DNA of 21,255 bases from Acidimicrobiaceae bacterium (GTDB lineage Bacteria > Actinomycetota > Acidimicrobiia > Acidimicrobiales > UBA8592), in the NCBI GenBank assembly GCA_002715405.1, contig PAZD01000028.1, positions 1-21,255 of the forward strand, read 5' to 3'. Below, piece by piece: positions 7,166 through 14,782 of the stretch; position 1 is the first letter of the stretch, and each line of letters opens with the position of its first letter. The notes below the pieces were generated by a model, which saw only the letters and a list, made by a program, of their open reading frames with translations, did not search any database and was not told the DNA's origin. Both the position numbers and the translations under genes were made by a program.

Positions 7166-8020
7166 ATGTTCTCTCCAGGATTTCGACTCTTTATGGGGTT
7201 TGCTGGTTTTGGCCTGATTGCCGCCTTTTTCTATGGCGTAGTAAGTGGTGATGGTGGTGGTGCCGATTATTTGGGATTTCTCGATGTTGAAGCGTGGACT
7301 GGAGCATTGAGCCTTGGATGGCATGGTGGTATAGGCGACCATGTGGGGTACATCATCCTGGTTATGTTATTTATTTGCTCATCTTGGTTAGCGATTATGT
7401 TGACAGCTTTCCGTGATGCTGACCCTGATGCAGTTGCTGAACTTAATGATGGGGAACTTCCCCCAGCACAAGGTCCAGTGAGTTATAACTTCTGGCCGAT
7501 CATTGGCGCATTCGGTTTTGGAACATTACTGATGGGGCTGGTTACTCATGCAGCTATTTTTGTTGTCGGTCTGCTAGTAATTATCGCTACAACGTTCGAA
7601 CTTATGATGAGTGCTTGGGCAGATAGAGCCACAAGTAACCCTGTAGCAAATACTGAACTTCGAAATCAGATTATGAAACCTGTTGAGATACCGGTATTGG
7701 GCACTATCGGCATAGCTGTGGCTGTTCTTTGTTTCTCTAGGATCTTCCTTACGGTCTCCAAGGCATGGGCAATTTGGGTGGCGGTTATCATTTCAGCAAT
7801 TGTGTTCTTAGTAGCTCTGGCTTTTGCAATAGCTGAAAAAGTAAATAGAAATCTTGTCGCAGGTGCCCTTGCGATTGGAGCTATTGCACTACTTACGACC
7901 GGTATAGTCTCAGCTACGGTTGGTGAACGTGAAATTCATCATCACCACGGTGAAGAGCATAGTGAAGAGCACGGTGAAGAGCATAGTGAAGAGCACGGTG
8001 AAGAAGGGCATGACAAATGA
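7166..8020 (+). CDS. Membrane protein with subunit-IV-like hairpin and His/Glu-rich tail
   Basis: This 284-residue protein has roughly seven hydrophobic segments (about 5-25, 60-83, 107-127, 128-150, 172-190, 195-220, 228-250). The segment 'YNFWPIIGAFGFGTLLMGL' and the following helix resemble the C-terminal extension of CtaD in this window ('SYWPIVAALGLPIIGYGL...'), that is, an actinobacterial oxidase subunit IV-like helix pair. The C-terminus, from residue 258 on, is a hydrophilic tail of HHHH followed by repeated GEEHSEEH units, suited to binding Cu, Zn or other divalent metals. It lies between the subunit III-like gene and ctaC, overlapping ctaC by ATGA. No named family is recognised for the whole protein. 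A third subunit of the pseudo-oxidase module, possibly a metal buffer or chaperone for the CuA/CuB sites, is inferred. Confidence 0.65.
   Translation: MFSPGFRLFMGFAGFGLIAAFFYGVVSGDGGGADYLGFLDVEAWTGALSLGWHGGIGDHVGYIILVMLFICSSWLAIMLTAFRDADPDAVAELNDGELPPAQGPVSYNFWPIIGAFGFGTLLMGLVTHAAIFVVGLLVIIATTFELMMSAWADRATSNPVANTELRNQIMKPVEIPVLGTIGIAVAVLCFSRIFLTVSKAWAIWVAVIISAIVFLVALAFAIAEKVNRNLVAGALAIGAIALLTTGIVSATVGEREIHHHHGEEHSEEHGEEHSEEHGEEGHDK
7949..7996 (+). repeat. Two perfect 24-bp tandem repeats encoding the His/Glu tail
   Basis: The 24-bp unit beginning GGTGAAGAGCATAGTGAAGA occurs at 7949-7972 and again, identically, at 7973-7996. Each encodes GEEHSEEH. A partial copy (GGTGAAGAAGGGCAT) follows. Being in frame, copy-number change would lengthen or shorten the metal-binding-like tail without disrupting the gene. 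Confidence 0.9.
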
Positions 8021-9366
8021 CCACGACCCGGAATAACTACAATCTCTGTGATCAAACAGATTTTTCTGAGAAAGTAGACAATCGGAGCCTTCGATGGTTC
8101 GTGCTCCTCGTAGCTCTGGTTGCAGCTTTGTTTATGACTGGATGTGCAAGTAATGCCCCTCTTGATACTCTCGACCCCGCAGGTAGGAAATCTACTGACA
8201 TAAATAATCTTATTAACCCAATTTTTGTTATTGCCGGTATCGTCTTCGTCATAATCCAAGGGGCAGTTTTATATCTTGGATGGAGGTTTAGAGTCCGTGC
8301 ACCTAAAGATAATGAAGAGTCTTTCGATGGTGGATATCCCGACGAAGAATTTCCAAAACAGGTTCACGGTCATTTTGCTGCTGAAATTAGTTGGACCATA
8401 GGGCCAACAATTCTGATGGCCGTAATAGCTGCGATTAGTGTGGGTGCTCTCCTTAAGCTTGATGATGTTGATGTAGCTCCCGATGGAGCGGCTTATCCGG
8501 AAGTTGAGGTCATCGTTGTCGGCCAACAATGGTGGTGGGAATACCAGTACTATCTTGATGGTGTTGAAGGCGCCGACCAACCAGATTTTGTTACTGCGAA
8601 TGAGATAGTTGTTCCTGTCGGCCAGGATATACGTCTCCATATCACTTCAAGAGATGTACTCCATAGTTTCTGGATTCCGCGCCTCAATGGAAAAAAAGAT
8701 TCTGTTCCAGGAAAGACATCTCCATGGGTGATCCAATCGAATGAAATAGGACGATTTGCAGGGCAATGCACTGAGTTTTGTGGTCTAAGCCACGCGTATA
8801 TGCGTATGTATGCCGTTGCTCTTTCCCAAGATGATTTTCAAGTGTGGGTAAATAATCAGGTTAGAATTCGCGAACCCCTAGAAGAAGGGGATGCAAACTA
8901 TCAGGGTGAGCAGATATTCATTCAGAATTGCGCACGATGCCATGTGATAAATGGCGTTACCTCTCGGGAGTTATCAGGAATAGTGCAACTAGATACCATG
9001 GATTTATATGGAAATATCGAAGAATACCGAGATCACTCTGATGGAACACTCTCACAAGGAAAGTACACCGGACCAGAGAACCTTACCGCTGGAGCGGCTC
9101 CAAATCTTACCCACTTCGCCACTCGAAGTAGTTATGCGGGTTCATTCTTTGAGTTGTACCCAGATGCGCAGGAAATGACTGATGCTGGAAATTATCTTGA
9201 TCTTTCCGGCAGTGATTATGGGCGGGGAACTCTAGAGGCATGGTTGCGGAACTCTCCGGCTGTGAAACCGAATGCTCAACCAGAGCAAGCTCGCGGTATG
9301 CCCAACTTGAATTTAAGTGAAGCTGATATTGATTTACTCGTCGACTATCTAATTTCATTGGATTAA
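8017..9366 (+). CDS. ctaC: Cytochrome c oxidase subunit II with fused cytochrome c (caa3 type)
   Basis: A 449-residue subunit that receives electrons from cytochrome c or the bc1 complex and passes them through CuA to subunit I. Residues 26-42 are hydrophobic and end in 'MTGC', a lipobox-like site (C43), so it is probably an exported lipoprotein. Two further helices follow (about 65-90 and 118-142). The cupredoxin domain contains 'GQQWWWEYQY', H216 ('VLHSFWIP') and the CuA cluster C251-x3-C255-x3-H259-x2-M262 ('CTEFCGLSHAYM'). The C-terminal domain carries one c-type heme site, C305-A-R-C308-H309, with a likely axial Met in 'ARGMPNLNLS'. The cytochrome c domain has a long insert rich in D/G/S. 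It overlaps the previous gene by ATGA, and the conserved N-terminal anchor supports this start or a slightly later one. Confidence 0.95.
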   Translation: MTTTRNNYNLCDQTDFSEKVDNRSLRWFVLLVALVAALFMTGCASNAPLDTLDPAGRKSTDINNLINPIFVIAGIVFVIIQGAVLYLGWRFRVRAPKDNEESFDGGYPDEEFPKQVHGHFAAEISWTIGPTILMAVIAAISVGALLKLDDVDVAPDGAAYPEVEVIVVGQQWWWEYQYYLDGVEGADQPDFVTANEIVVPVGQDIRLHITSRDVLHSFWIPRLNGKKDSVPGKTSPWVIQSNEIGRFAGQCTEFCGLSHAYMRMYAVALSQDDFQVWVNNQVRIREPLEEGDANYQGEQIFIQNCARCHVINGVTSRELSGIVQLDTMDLYGNIEEYRDHSDGTLSQGKYTGPENLTAGAAPNLTHFATRSSYAGSFFELYPDAQEMTDAGNYLDLSGSDYGRGTLEAWLRNSPAVKPNAQPEQARGMPNLNLSEADIDLLVDYLISLD

Positions 9367-9402
9367 TTATGAAGAATTTTTTGAATAGAAAAGAGAACTC
9401 CC

Positions 9403-11424
9403 ATGGCAATTGTTGAGCAAGAAGAAGCTCCGCTTGAGCTTGAATCCGGAGAAGATCAGATAACAGAGCGTCCGCTAGGTGCTTTCACAAGACCCGATGG
9501 AGGTGGCGGGTGGCGTAGCTGGCTATTTACTGTTGATCACAAGCGAATTGGAATCATGTACGGAGCAGCTGGTCTCCTATTTTTTGTAATAGGTGGTATT
9601 TACGCTTTATTTATGCGGCTTCAATTAGCCCGACCAGATAATTCGATCCTTTCAGCAGAAACCTACAATCAAGTCTTTACAATGCACGGAGTTGTAATGA
9701 TATTTCTTGCTGCGATCCCTCTTGGAGCTGCATTTTCGAACTATCTCATTCCCCTGCAGATAGGTGCCCGTGATGTCGCCTTCCCCAGATTGAACGCATT
9801 TAGTTTCTGGGTGTTTCTAGGTGGAGGACTTTTCCTCTTAACATCAATGTTTATCGGTGGTTGGTGGGAGAATGCTCCAGATGGCGGATGGTTCGCCTAC
9901 TCTCCAAATACCGGAGTCCTTTTCTCTCCAAGTAAGGGAATAGATTTCTTCGCAATTGGCCTACAGATTACCGGTATTGCATCTCTTGTCGGTGCTATTA
10001 ACTTAATCGTGACCGTGCTTAATATGAGGTCCCCGGGCATGACTTTAATGAAAATGCCCGTTCTAACTTGGATGTTGTTTATTGTGCAAATGCTTCTTCT
10101 GTTCGCAATGCCAGTAATTTCAGTAGCTCTATTCCTCCTCACGTTTGATCGTCTCTTTGATGCCAATTTCTTTAATGTCGCTGAAGGCGCCGATCCGTTA
10201 TTGTGGCAGCATTTGTTCTGGATATTTGGCCACCCAGAAGTCTATATCCTGATCTTGCCAAGCTTCGGAGTGATATCTGAAATTATTCCGACGTTCAGTA
10301 GAAAACCTATTTTCGGTTATCCATTCATGATTTTTTCTGGAATTGCTATTGGGTTTATGGGATGGGGTGTTTGGGCTCACCACATGTTTGCCTCAGGAAT
10401 AGGTCCTGTAGCAGTAGCGGCGTTTTCGGTATCCACAATGTTTATTGCTGTTCCAACTGGTGTGAAGATATTAAATTGGTTAGCCACGATGTGGGGAGGT
10501 CGAATACGTTTTACTACCCCTATGTTGTATGCGACGTCAGTTGTTGCCATGTTCACCATTGGCGGCCTTTCCGGTGTGACACACTCGCTAGCCGCAGCTG
10601 ACACACAACAAACAGATACCTATTACATTGTCGCTCACTTCCATTACGTCATTTTCGGCGGAATTATTCTTGGCTTCTTTGGCGGGTTCTATTTCTGGTG
10701 GCCGAAAATGTTTGGCTATTTTCTGTCAGAGAAGATTGGAAAATCAAGTTTCTGGGTAATGGTTATTGGCTTTAACTTAACATTTGGGCCTATGCACATT
10801 CTTGGATTGCAAGGGATGAGCCGCCGGATCCAGACATATTCCCCTGGGCAGGGCTTTGACTTCTGGAATCTCATAGCGACGCTCGGAGCATTCATGATTG
10901 CTATTGCAACAGCAATGTTCATTGCAAATGTGTTCATTAGCCGGAGAGCGCATCGAGCTGGAAAGACTCCTGACCCTGGGCCCGACCCTTGGGATGCTCG
11001 GTCCCTTGAATGGATGACGGCTTCACCTGTTCCAGAACATAACTTCGATGAAGTAATTGAAGTCGAACGTCAAGATGAATTCTGGCATAGAAAATGGGGT
11101 AAGGATGAAAGTGGTCGTGTGGTTAGAAGGGCAACTGCGGAAGAAGTAGCCCATGATGGAAGCAATACCAATGTGCATCTTCCCTCCCCATCATATTGGC
11201 CAATTGTTGCTGCTCTTGGATTGCCAATTATCGGGTACGGGCTTATTTACAATCTATGGTTGTGTGTGGTCGGGGGACTATTTGTCATCGCAGGCTTGTT
11301 TGGTTGGGTCTTTGAGCCGGTTGACGATCCTAACGTAGATGGCCACCACGGCGATGAACATGAGGCCTCAGGTGAACTCGAAGAAGGAAATGAGAATTCG
11401 CAAAAGGAGGTGTCCGTTGACTGA
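9403..11424 (+). CDS. ctaD: Cytochrome c oxidase subunit I, catalytic, with subunit-IV-like C-terminal extension
   Basis: The 673-residue oxygen-reducing subunit of an aa3/caa3 oxidase. All ligands are present: H95 ('TMHGVVM') and H414 for low-spin heme a, H412 ('AHFHYV') for heme a3, and H277, H326 and H327 for CuB, with Y281 in 'HPEVYILILP' for the His-Tyr cross-link. The K-channel region 'PTGVKILNW' is also present. After the twelve-helix core and the 'DPWDARSLEW' linker, residues from about 597 add a two-helix segment ('SYWPIVAALGLP...') resembling the small subunit IV of actinobacterial oxidases. The AAGAGAA sequence upstream is a plausible ribosome-binding site. The 3' end overlaps the start of ctaE. 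Confidence 0.97.
   Translation: MAIVEQEEAPLELESGEDQITERPLGAFTRPDGGGGWRSWLFTVDHKRIGIMYGAAGLLFFVIGGIYALFMRLQLARPDNSILSAETYNQVFTMHGVVMIFLAAIPLGAAFSNYLIPLQIGARDVAFPRLNAFSFWVFLGGGLFLLTSMFIGGWWENAPDGGWFAYSPNTGVLFSPSKGIDFFAIGLQITGIASLVGAINLIVTVLNMRSPGMTLMKMPVLTWMLFIVQMLLLFAMPVISVALFLLTFDRLFDANFFNVAEGADPLLWQHLFWIFGHPEVYILILPSFGVISEIIPTFSRKPIFGYPFMIFSGIAIGFMGWGVWAHHMFASGIGPVAVAAFSVSTMFIAVPTGVKILNWLATMWGGRIRFTTPMLYATSVVAMFTIGGLSGVTHSLAAADTQQTDTYYIVAHFHYVIFGGIILGFFGGFYFWWPKMFGYFLSEKIGKSSFWVMVIGFNLTFGPMHILGLQGMSRRIQTYSPGQGFDFWNLIATLGAFMIAIATAMFIANVFISRRAHRAGKTPDPGPDPWDARSLEWMTASPVPEHNFDEVIEVERQDEFWHRKWGKDESGRVVRRATAEEVAHDGSNTNVHLPSPSYWPIVAALGLPIIGYGLIYNLWLCVVGGLFVIAGLFGWVFEPVDDPNVDGHHGDEHEASGELEEGNENSQKEVSVD
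11404..11410 (+). promoter_or_regulatory. Strong Shine-Dalgarno fixing a TTG start for ctaE
   Basis: AAGGAGG lies 6 nt before TTG 11417 inside the end of ctaD. It makes this TTG, rather than the ATG at 11339 (which would overlap ctaD by 86 nt), the probable start of the next gene. Confidence 0.8.
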
Positions 11425-12034
11425 AACAGCTACAGCTCAAACAACGCATGATCACAGCGAGGACCATGTTTCGACCCTAGGCGTTTCTAACGACAAGTTA
11501 GGAATGTGGGTATTTCTCGGGTCAGACTGCTTGCTATTTGGCGGCCTTATTTCTACATATATGTTGTACAAAGACCGAATTGGCCCAGATGATCTTGGTC
11601 CTGAGGAAATGTTTGACATTCCGTTCACTTCTGTGAGCTCGTTTGTATTGTTAATGAGTTCTCTCACAGTGGTGTTGGCAATTACTGCTCTTCGACGAAA
11701 TGACATTCGTAGAAGTAGGATATGGCTACTAACCACAGCAATACTCGGAGCTGTTTTTGTTGGTGGACAGGTATATGAATTTACAGTGTTCTATCGCGAA
11801 GGACTTGGCTATACCACGAATCTATTTGGTACTTCCTTCTTCACACTTACAGGTTTTCATGGTGTACACGTCTCAGTAGGGATAATAATGCTCATGTCTA
11901 TGTATATTCAATCTATGCGAGGAAGATTGACAGTTGCACAGGAAGAGAAACTTGAAATTATCGGCCTTTATTGGCACTTTGTCGATGTCGTATGGATTGT
12001 AATATTTACTATCGTCTACCTCTTTCCACAATAG
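11417..12034 (+). CDS. ctaE: Cytochrome c oxidase subunit III
   Basis: A 205-residue five-helix subunit III of the caa3 oxidase, which stabilises subunit I and its proton uptake. Family motifs are clear: 'LGMWVFLGSDCLLFGGLISTYMLYKDR', 'SSFVLLMSSLTVVLAI', 'GGQVYEF', 'FFTLTGFHGVHVSVGI' and the terminal 'YWHFVDVVWIVIFTIVYL'. The start is placed at TTG 11417 because AAGGAGG precedes it by 6 nt and the start overlaps the ctaD TGA (TTGACTGA). The frame remains open upstream to 11339, but those 26 residues are Lys/Arg-rich and shadow ctaD. The short N-terminal His/Asp-rich stretch (TTHDHSEDH) precedes the first helix. Confidence 0.95.
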   Translation: MTETATAQTTHDHSEDHVSTLGVSNDKLGMWVFLGSDCLLFGGLISTYMLYKDRIGPDDLGPEEMFDIPFTSVSSFVLLMSSLTVVLAITALRRNDIRRSRIWLLTTAILGAVFVGGQVYEFTVFYREGLGYTTNLFGTSFFTLTGFHGVHVSVGIIMLMSMYIQSMRGRLTVAQEEKLEIIGLYWHFVDVVWIVIFTIVYLFPQ

Positions 12035-12043
12035 GAGAAACAG

Positions 12044-12475
12044 ATGGCCACAACTGATCAGCTAACTGAAGGAACCGGAGAAGCTACTTCTTGGGTCAAA
12101 GAAGATTGGGTGTACATAAAAACTGCACTTATTCTCGCTGTTTTTACAGGGATTGAAGTCTTTACCTACTTTGAGTCAGTGCATAAAGCTCCTGATTGGC
12201 TCCTTGTCCTTACATTATCGTTTCTCATGGTTATCAAGTTCTTTCTCGTTGCGGCGATCTTCATGCATTTGCGCGATGACAATGCCGTCTTTACGAAAAT
12301 GATGGTCATGGGTCTGTGTATAGCCTGGCCTGTCTATTTCGTTATGGCATTTGCATTTGGATTCCTCCCAGATTGGAATCCGATTTTGAAGGTTATTTTC
12401 CTCTTAGTTCCACCAGCTATAACTGGGTTCTGGCTGGGTTACTCGTTTAAGGGCGGAACAGGCAGTCACCACTAA
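12044..12475 (+). CDS. ctaF: Cytochrome c oxidase subunit IV family protein
   Basis: A 143-residue protein with four hydrophobic segments (about 26-44, 54-76, 86-108, 116-134). The first pair, containing 'TGIEVFTYFE' and 'LSFLMVIKFFLVAAIFMHLRDD', is typical of the small CyoD/CtaF-like subunit IV family that packs against subunit I and helps assemble the oxidase. It follows ctaE by 9 nt with AGGAG at 12033-12037, so it is in the same operon. It is distinct from the subunit-IV-like hairpins found at the end of CtaD and in the 7166 protein. The ctaF symbol is a positional choice; coxD would be equally used. Confidence 0.85.
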   Translation: MATTDQLTEGTGEATSWVKEDWVYIKTALILAVFTGIEVFTYFESVHKAPDWLLVLTLSFLMVIKFFLVAAIFMHLRDDNAVFTKMMVMGLCIAWPVYFVMAFAFGFLPDWNPILKVIFLLVPPAITGFWLGYSFKGGTGSHH

Positions 12476-12571
12476 TAACAACTTTTAAAGAGTTTTAATT
12501 GATTCTTTCTTCCATAATAAATACTGAAAGTAATTTGTAATTGGGTATGTGGCGCGTGGCAGGCTGGTGTA
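12476..12571 (+). promoter_or_regulatory. Gap between ctaF and ctaG
   Basis: This AT-rich 96-nt space starts with a near-palindrome AACTTTTAAAGAGTT followed by TTAATT, a weak terminator-like element. It could also hold the promoter of ctaG. No convincing -35/-10 pair is claimed. Confidence 0.25.
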
Positions 12572-13417
12572 GTGGTGTTTGCAGCTGATCCCCAGATCTG
12601 GAGATTCCAATTTCATCCTGAGGTGTGGATTCTCGTCGCTGGAATACTGCTGTTAGCTCTTTACACAGTCAAGATAGTCGCTCCTAATTTCGTTCCAGAT
12701 GGCAAAGACATTTACACCCGAAAGAACTTCTATGCCTTTTGGGCTGCCTTATTTTCTCTTTGGTTTGCTTCCGACTGGCCTATGCATGATATTTCAGAAG
12801 AGTACCTCTATTCGGTGCATATGGTTCAACATATGATCATTTCACTGATAGTGCCTCCATTGATACTTACGGCACTTCCTGTGTGGCTCACGAGGCTGAT
12901 CTTCGCTCCTTCGGGAAGAGCTGGGATTCTAACTAAAAGTATTGCAAATCCGATAGCTGCAGGACTTATATACAACTTTGTCGTGATCGTGACTCATTTA
13001 CCTTTTGCAGTCAATTATTCAATTGAGAATGGTTCATTTCACTACTTTCTTCACTTAGCGGTATTCGTTTCCTCACTCTGGATGTGGCTTCCAGTGATCA
13101 ACCCCATGAAAGAATTTCGAATTAGCCTTCCAACACAAATGGTCTACTTATTCTTGATGTCGGTCGTTCCCACTGTGCCTGCAGGATTTCTGACTTTCGC
13201 AGGTGGAGCTCTTTATGATGCATATGATCATCAAGTTCGACTTTGGGGTATAGATATCACTACTGACCAGCAGCTGGCTGGCTTTGTCATGAAACTGGTT
13301 GGAGGAATCTATCTCTGGGTGTGGATAGCTACAAGATTTTTCCAGTGGAGCAGAAGGAATCAGCCTGACATGGTCTTGGTCGAAAATTCTCCTGAAAGGT
13401 CAAATACGAGTTCGTAG
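12572..13417 (+). CDS. ctaG: Cytochrome c oxidase assembly protein, CtaG (caa3) family
   Basis: A 281-residue seven-helix membrane protein of the Bacillus-type CtaG/PF09678 family, linked to assembly and copper loading of caa3 oxidases. The conserved histidine-rich core is visible: 'DWPMHDISEEYLYSVHMVQHMIISLIVPPL', then 'THLPFAVNYSIENGSFHYFLHLAVF' and 'WLPVINPM'. The C-terminal part has 'YDHQVRLWGIDITTDQQLAGFVMKLVGG'. The start is GTG at 12572 (GTG GTG TTT). The gene stops 4 nt from the convergent serS stop. It follows the oxidase genes in the same direction and may share their transcript. Confidence 0.92.
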   Translation: MVFAADPQIWRFQFHPEVWILVAGILLLALYTVKIVAPNFVPDGKDIYTRKNFYAFWAALFSLWFASDWPMHDISEEYLYSVHMVQHMIISLIVPPLILTALPVWLTRLIFAPSGRAGILTKSIANPIAAGLIYNFVVIVTHLPFAVNYSIENGSFHYFLHLAVFVSSLWMWLPVINPMKEFRISLPTQMVYLFLMSVVPTVPAGFLTFAGGALYDAYDHQVRLWGIDITTDQQLAGFVMKLVGGIYLWVWIATRFFQWSRRNQPDMVLVENSPERSNTSS

Positions 13418-13421
13418 ATGT

Positions 13422-14684
13422 TCAGCTGCTTGCTTCTGGTGGCTGAATTACTTCTAACCCGCAGAACGGTTGAAGAACACTAGGCACTAGAAAACTTCCG
13501 TCTTCTTGTTGGTAATGCTCCATAAGGAAAACAAGTGTTCGACCGATAGCGCAGGCAGTTCCGTTTAATGTGTGCACGAGGTGATTACCGTCCTCCCCGC
13601 GTACCCGTGTCATCATTCTTCGAGCGGAATAGTCAAGATAATTTGAGCAGCTGGTTAGCTCTCGGTAGCGACCTTCTGAAGGTAACCAGACTTCACAGTC
13701 GTATTTCATTGCAGCAGGTGCCCCTAAATCGCCAGAAGCTACAAGAATAACGCGATACGGAAGTTCGAGTTCATTAAGTATTTCCTGTTCTATTCCTCGA
13801 AGGTTCTCTAATTCTTCCCAAGAAGTAAGCGGATCGCAGAAGGAGAACATCTCGACTTTATCGAATTGATGAACTCGGAAAATCCCGCTTGTGTCCTTTC
13901 CATATGTCCCAGCTTCCCTTCGAAAACATGAAGAAAATCCGCCCAGTCGAATAGGTAATTGATCAGAGTCCAAGAGGTCTCCTCGATGTAACCCGGCAAG
14001 AGCTACTTCACTAGTTCCGATGAGGAAGAGGTCATCTTCAGATAATTCGTACACTTGCTGTCTGTCCGTAGGGAAAAATCCAGCTTCTAACATCATTTGC
14101 TCACGAACAAGTACCGGAGGTACTACAGGAGTAAATCCATGTTTCAGAATTTTCGATAAGGTATATTGCACCAAGGCGAATTCGAGAAGCACTGCCTCAC
14201 GAGTCAGATAGGCAAAACGACTTCCCATATTCTCAGATGCTTTTTCTTTCTCAACCCAACCCATATACTCCCCATATTCAGCATGGTCCATAGGTGGAGG
14301 ATCTGTTTGTTGCCCAATAACCTCGATAATTTCATAGTCCTCTTCGCCTCCGTTAGGGCATCGAGGGTCAGCTGGGTTAGGTATTGTTATGGCGATAGCA
14401 TTAAGACTCTCAGCTGCTTCGGTGTGCTTTACTTCAACTTCCTGTAGCTCAGATTTGAGTTCAGCAGCAATCTTTATTTTCTTATCTCGCTCTGCTGGTG
14501 CTGCTCTACCAATATCTTTTGAGGCGGTGTTCTGTTCAGATCGTAATTTTTCAACCTGAGCTTGAAGATCTCGACAAGCCGCTTCTATCGCGAGAAGTTC
14601 ATCTAAAACTTCGGGATCAACACCTTTACGGATAATCCCTTCTCGGTAATTCTCGTTATCGCGGAGTTTTCGTAAATCAATCAC
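13422..14684 (-). CDS. serS: Seryl-tRNA synthetase
   Basis: A 420-residue class II aminoacyl-tRNA synthetase that charges tRNA-Ser (and tRNA-Sec, if present). The N-terminal 'MIDLRKLRDNENYREGIIRKG' and the long coiled-coil arm (about residues 30-100) are typical. The catalytic domain shows 'LIGTSEVALAGLH' (TxE serine-binding region), motif 2 'FRREAGTYGKDTSGIFRVHQF' and motif 3 'NGTACAIGRTLVFLMEHYQ'. Length matches the family. It ends 4 bp from the convergent ctaG stop, with no hairpin between. It is divergently transcribed from the acyl-CoA synthetase gene across about 98 nt, where no T-box-like leader was seen. Confidence 0.97.
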   Translation of the reverse strand: MIDLRKLRDNENYREGIIRKGVDPEVLDELLAIEAACRDLQAQVEKLRSEQNTASKDIGRAAPAERDKKIKIAAELKSELQEVEVKHTEAAESLNAIAITIPNPADPRCPNGGEEDYEIIEVIGQQTDPPPMDHAEYGEYMGWVEKEKASENMGSRFAYLTREAVLLEFALVQYTLSKILKHGFTPVVPPVLVREQMMLEAGFFPTDRQQVYELSEDDLFLIGTSEVALAGLHRGDLLDSDQLPIRLGGFSSCFRREAGTYGKDTSGIFRVHQFDKVEMFSFCDPLTSWEELENLRGIEQEILNELELPYRVILVASGDLGAPAAMKYDCEVWLPSEGRYRELTSCSNYLDYSARRMMTRVRGEDGNHLVHTLNGTACAIGRTLVFLMEHYQQEDGSFLVPSVLQPFCGLEVIQPPEASS

Positions 14685-14782
14685 TTCATTGAGACTAACC
14701 GCAGAGCAACCGCATCATATGGAATTAACCTTAGGCATTTAATCTAGGAGAGAAAAGCAAAACTTTGTGAAGAGATGACACT

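Noticed and set aside
7937..7948. HHHH as a cloning-tag artefact
   Set aside because: It is followed in frame by natural-looking GEEHSEEH repeats and the coupled ctaC start, with no vector-like sequence nearby.
11339..11416. N-terminal extension of ctaE from ATG 11339
   Set aside because: It would overlap ctaD by 86 nt and add Lys/Arg-rich residues not typical of subunit III; the AAGGAGG and TTG at 11417 explain the start better.
14685..14782. T-box leader for serS
   Set aside because: The space is under 100 nt and shows no specifier or T-box consensus sequence.
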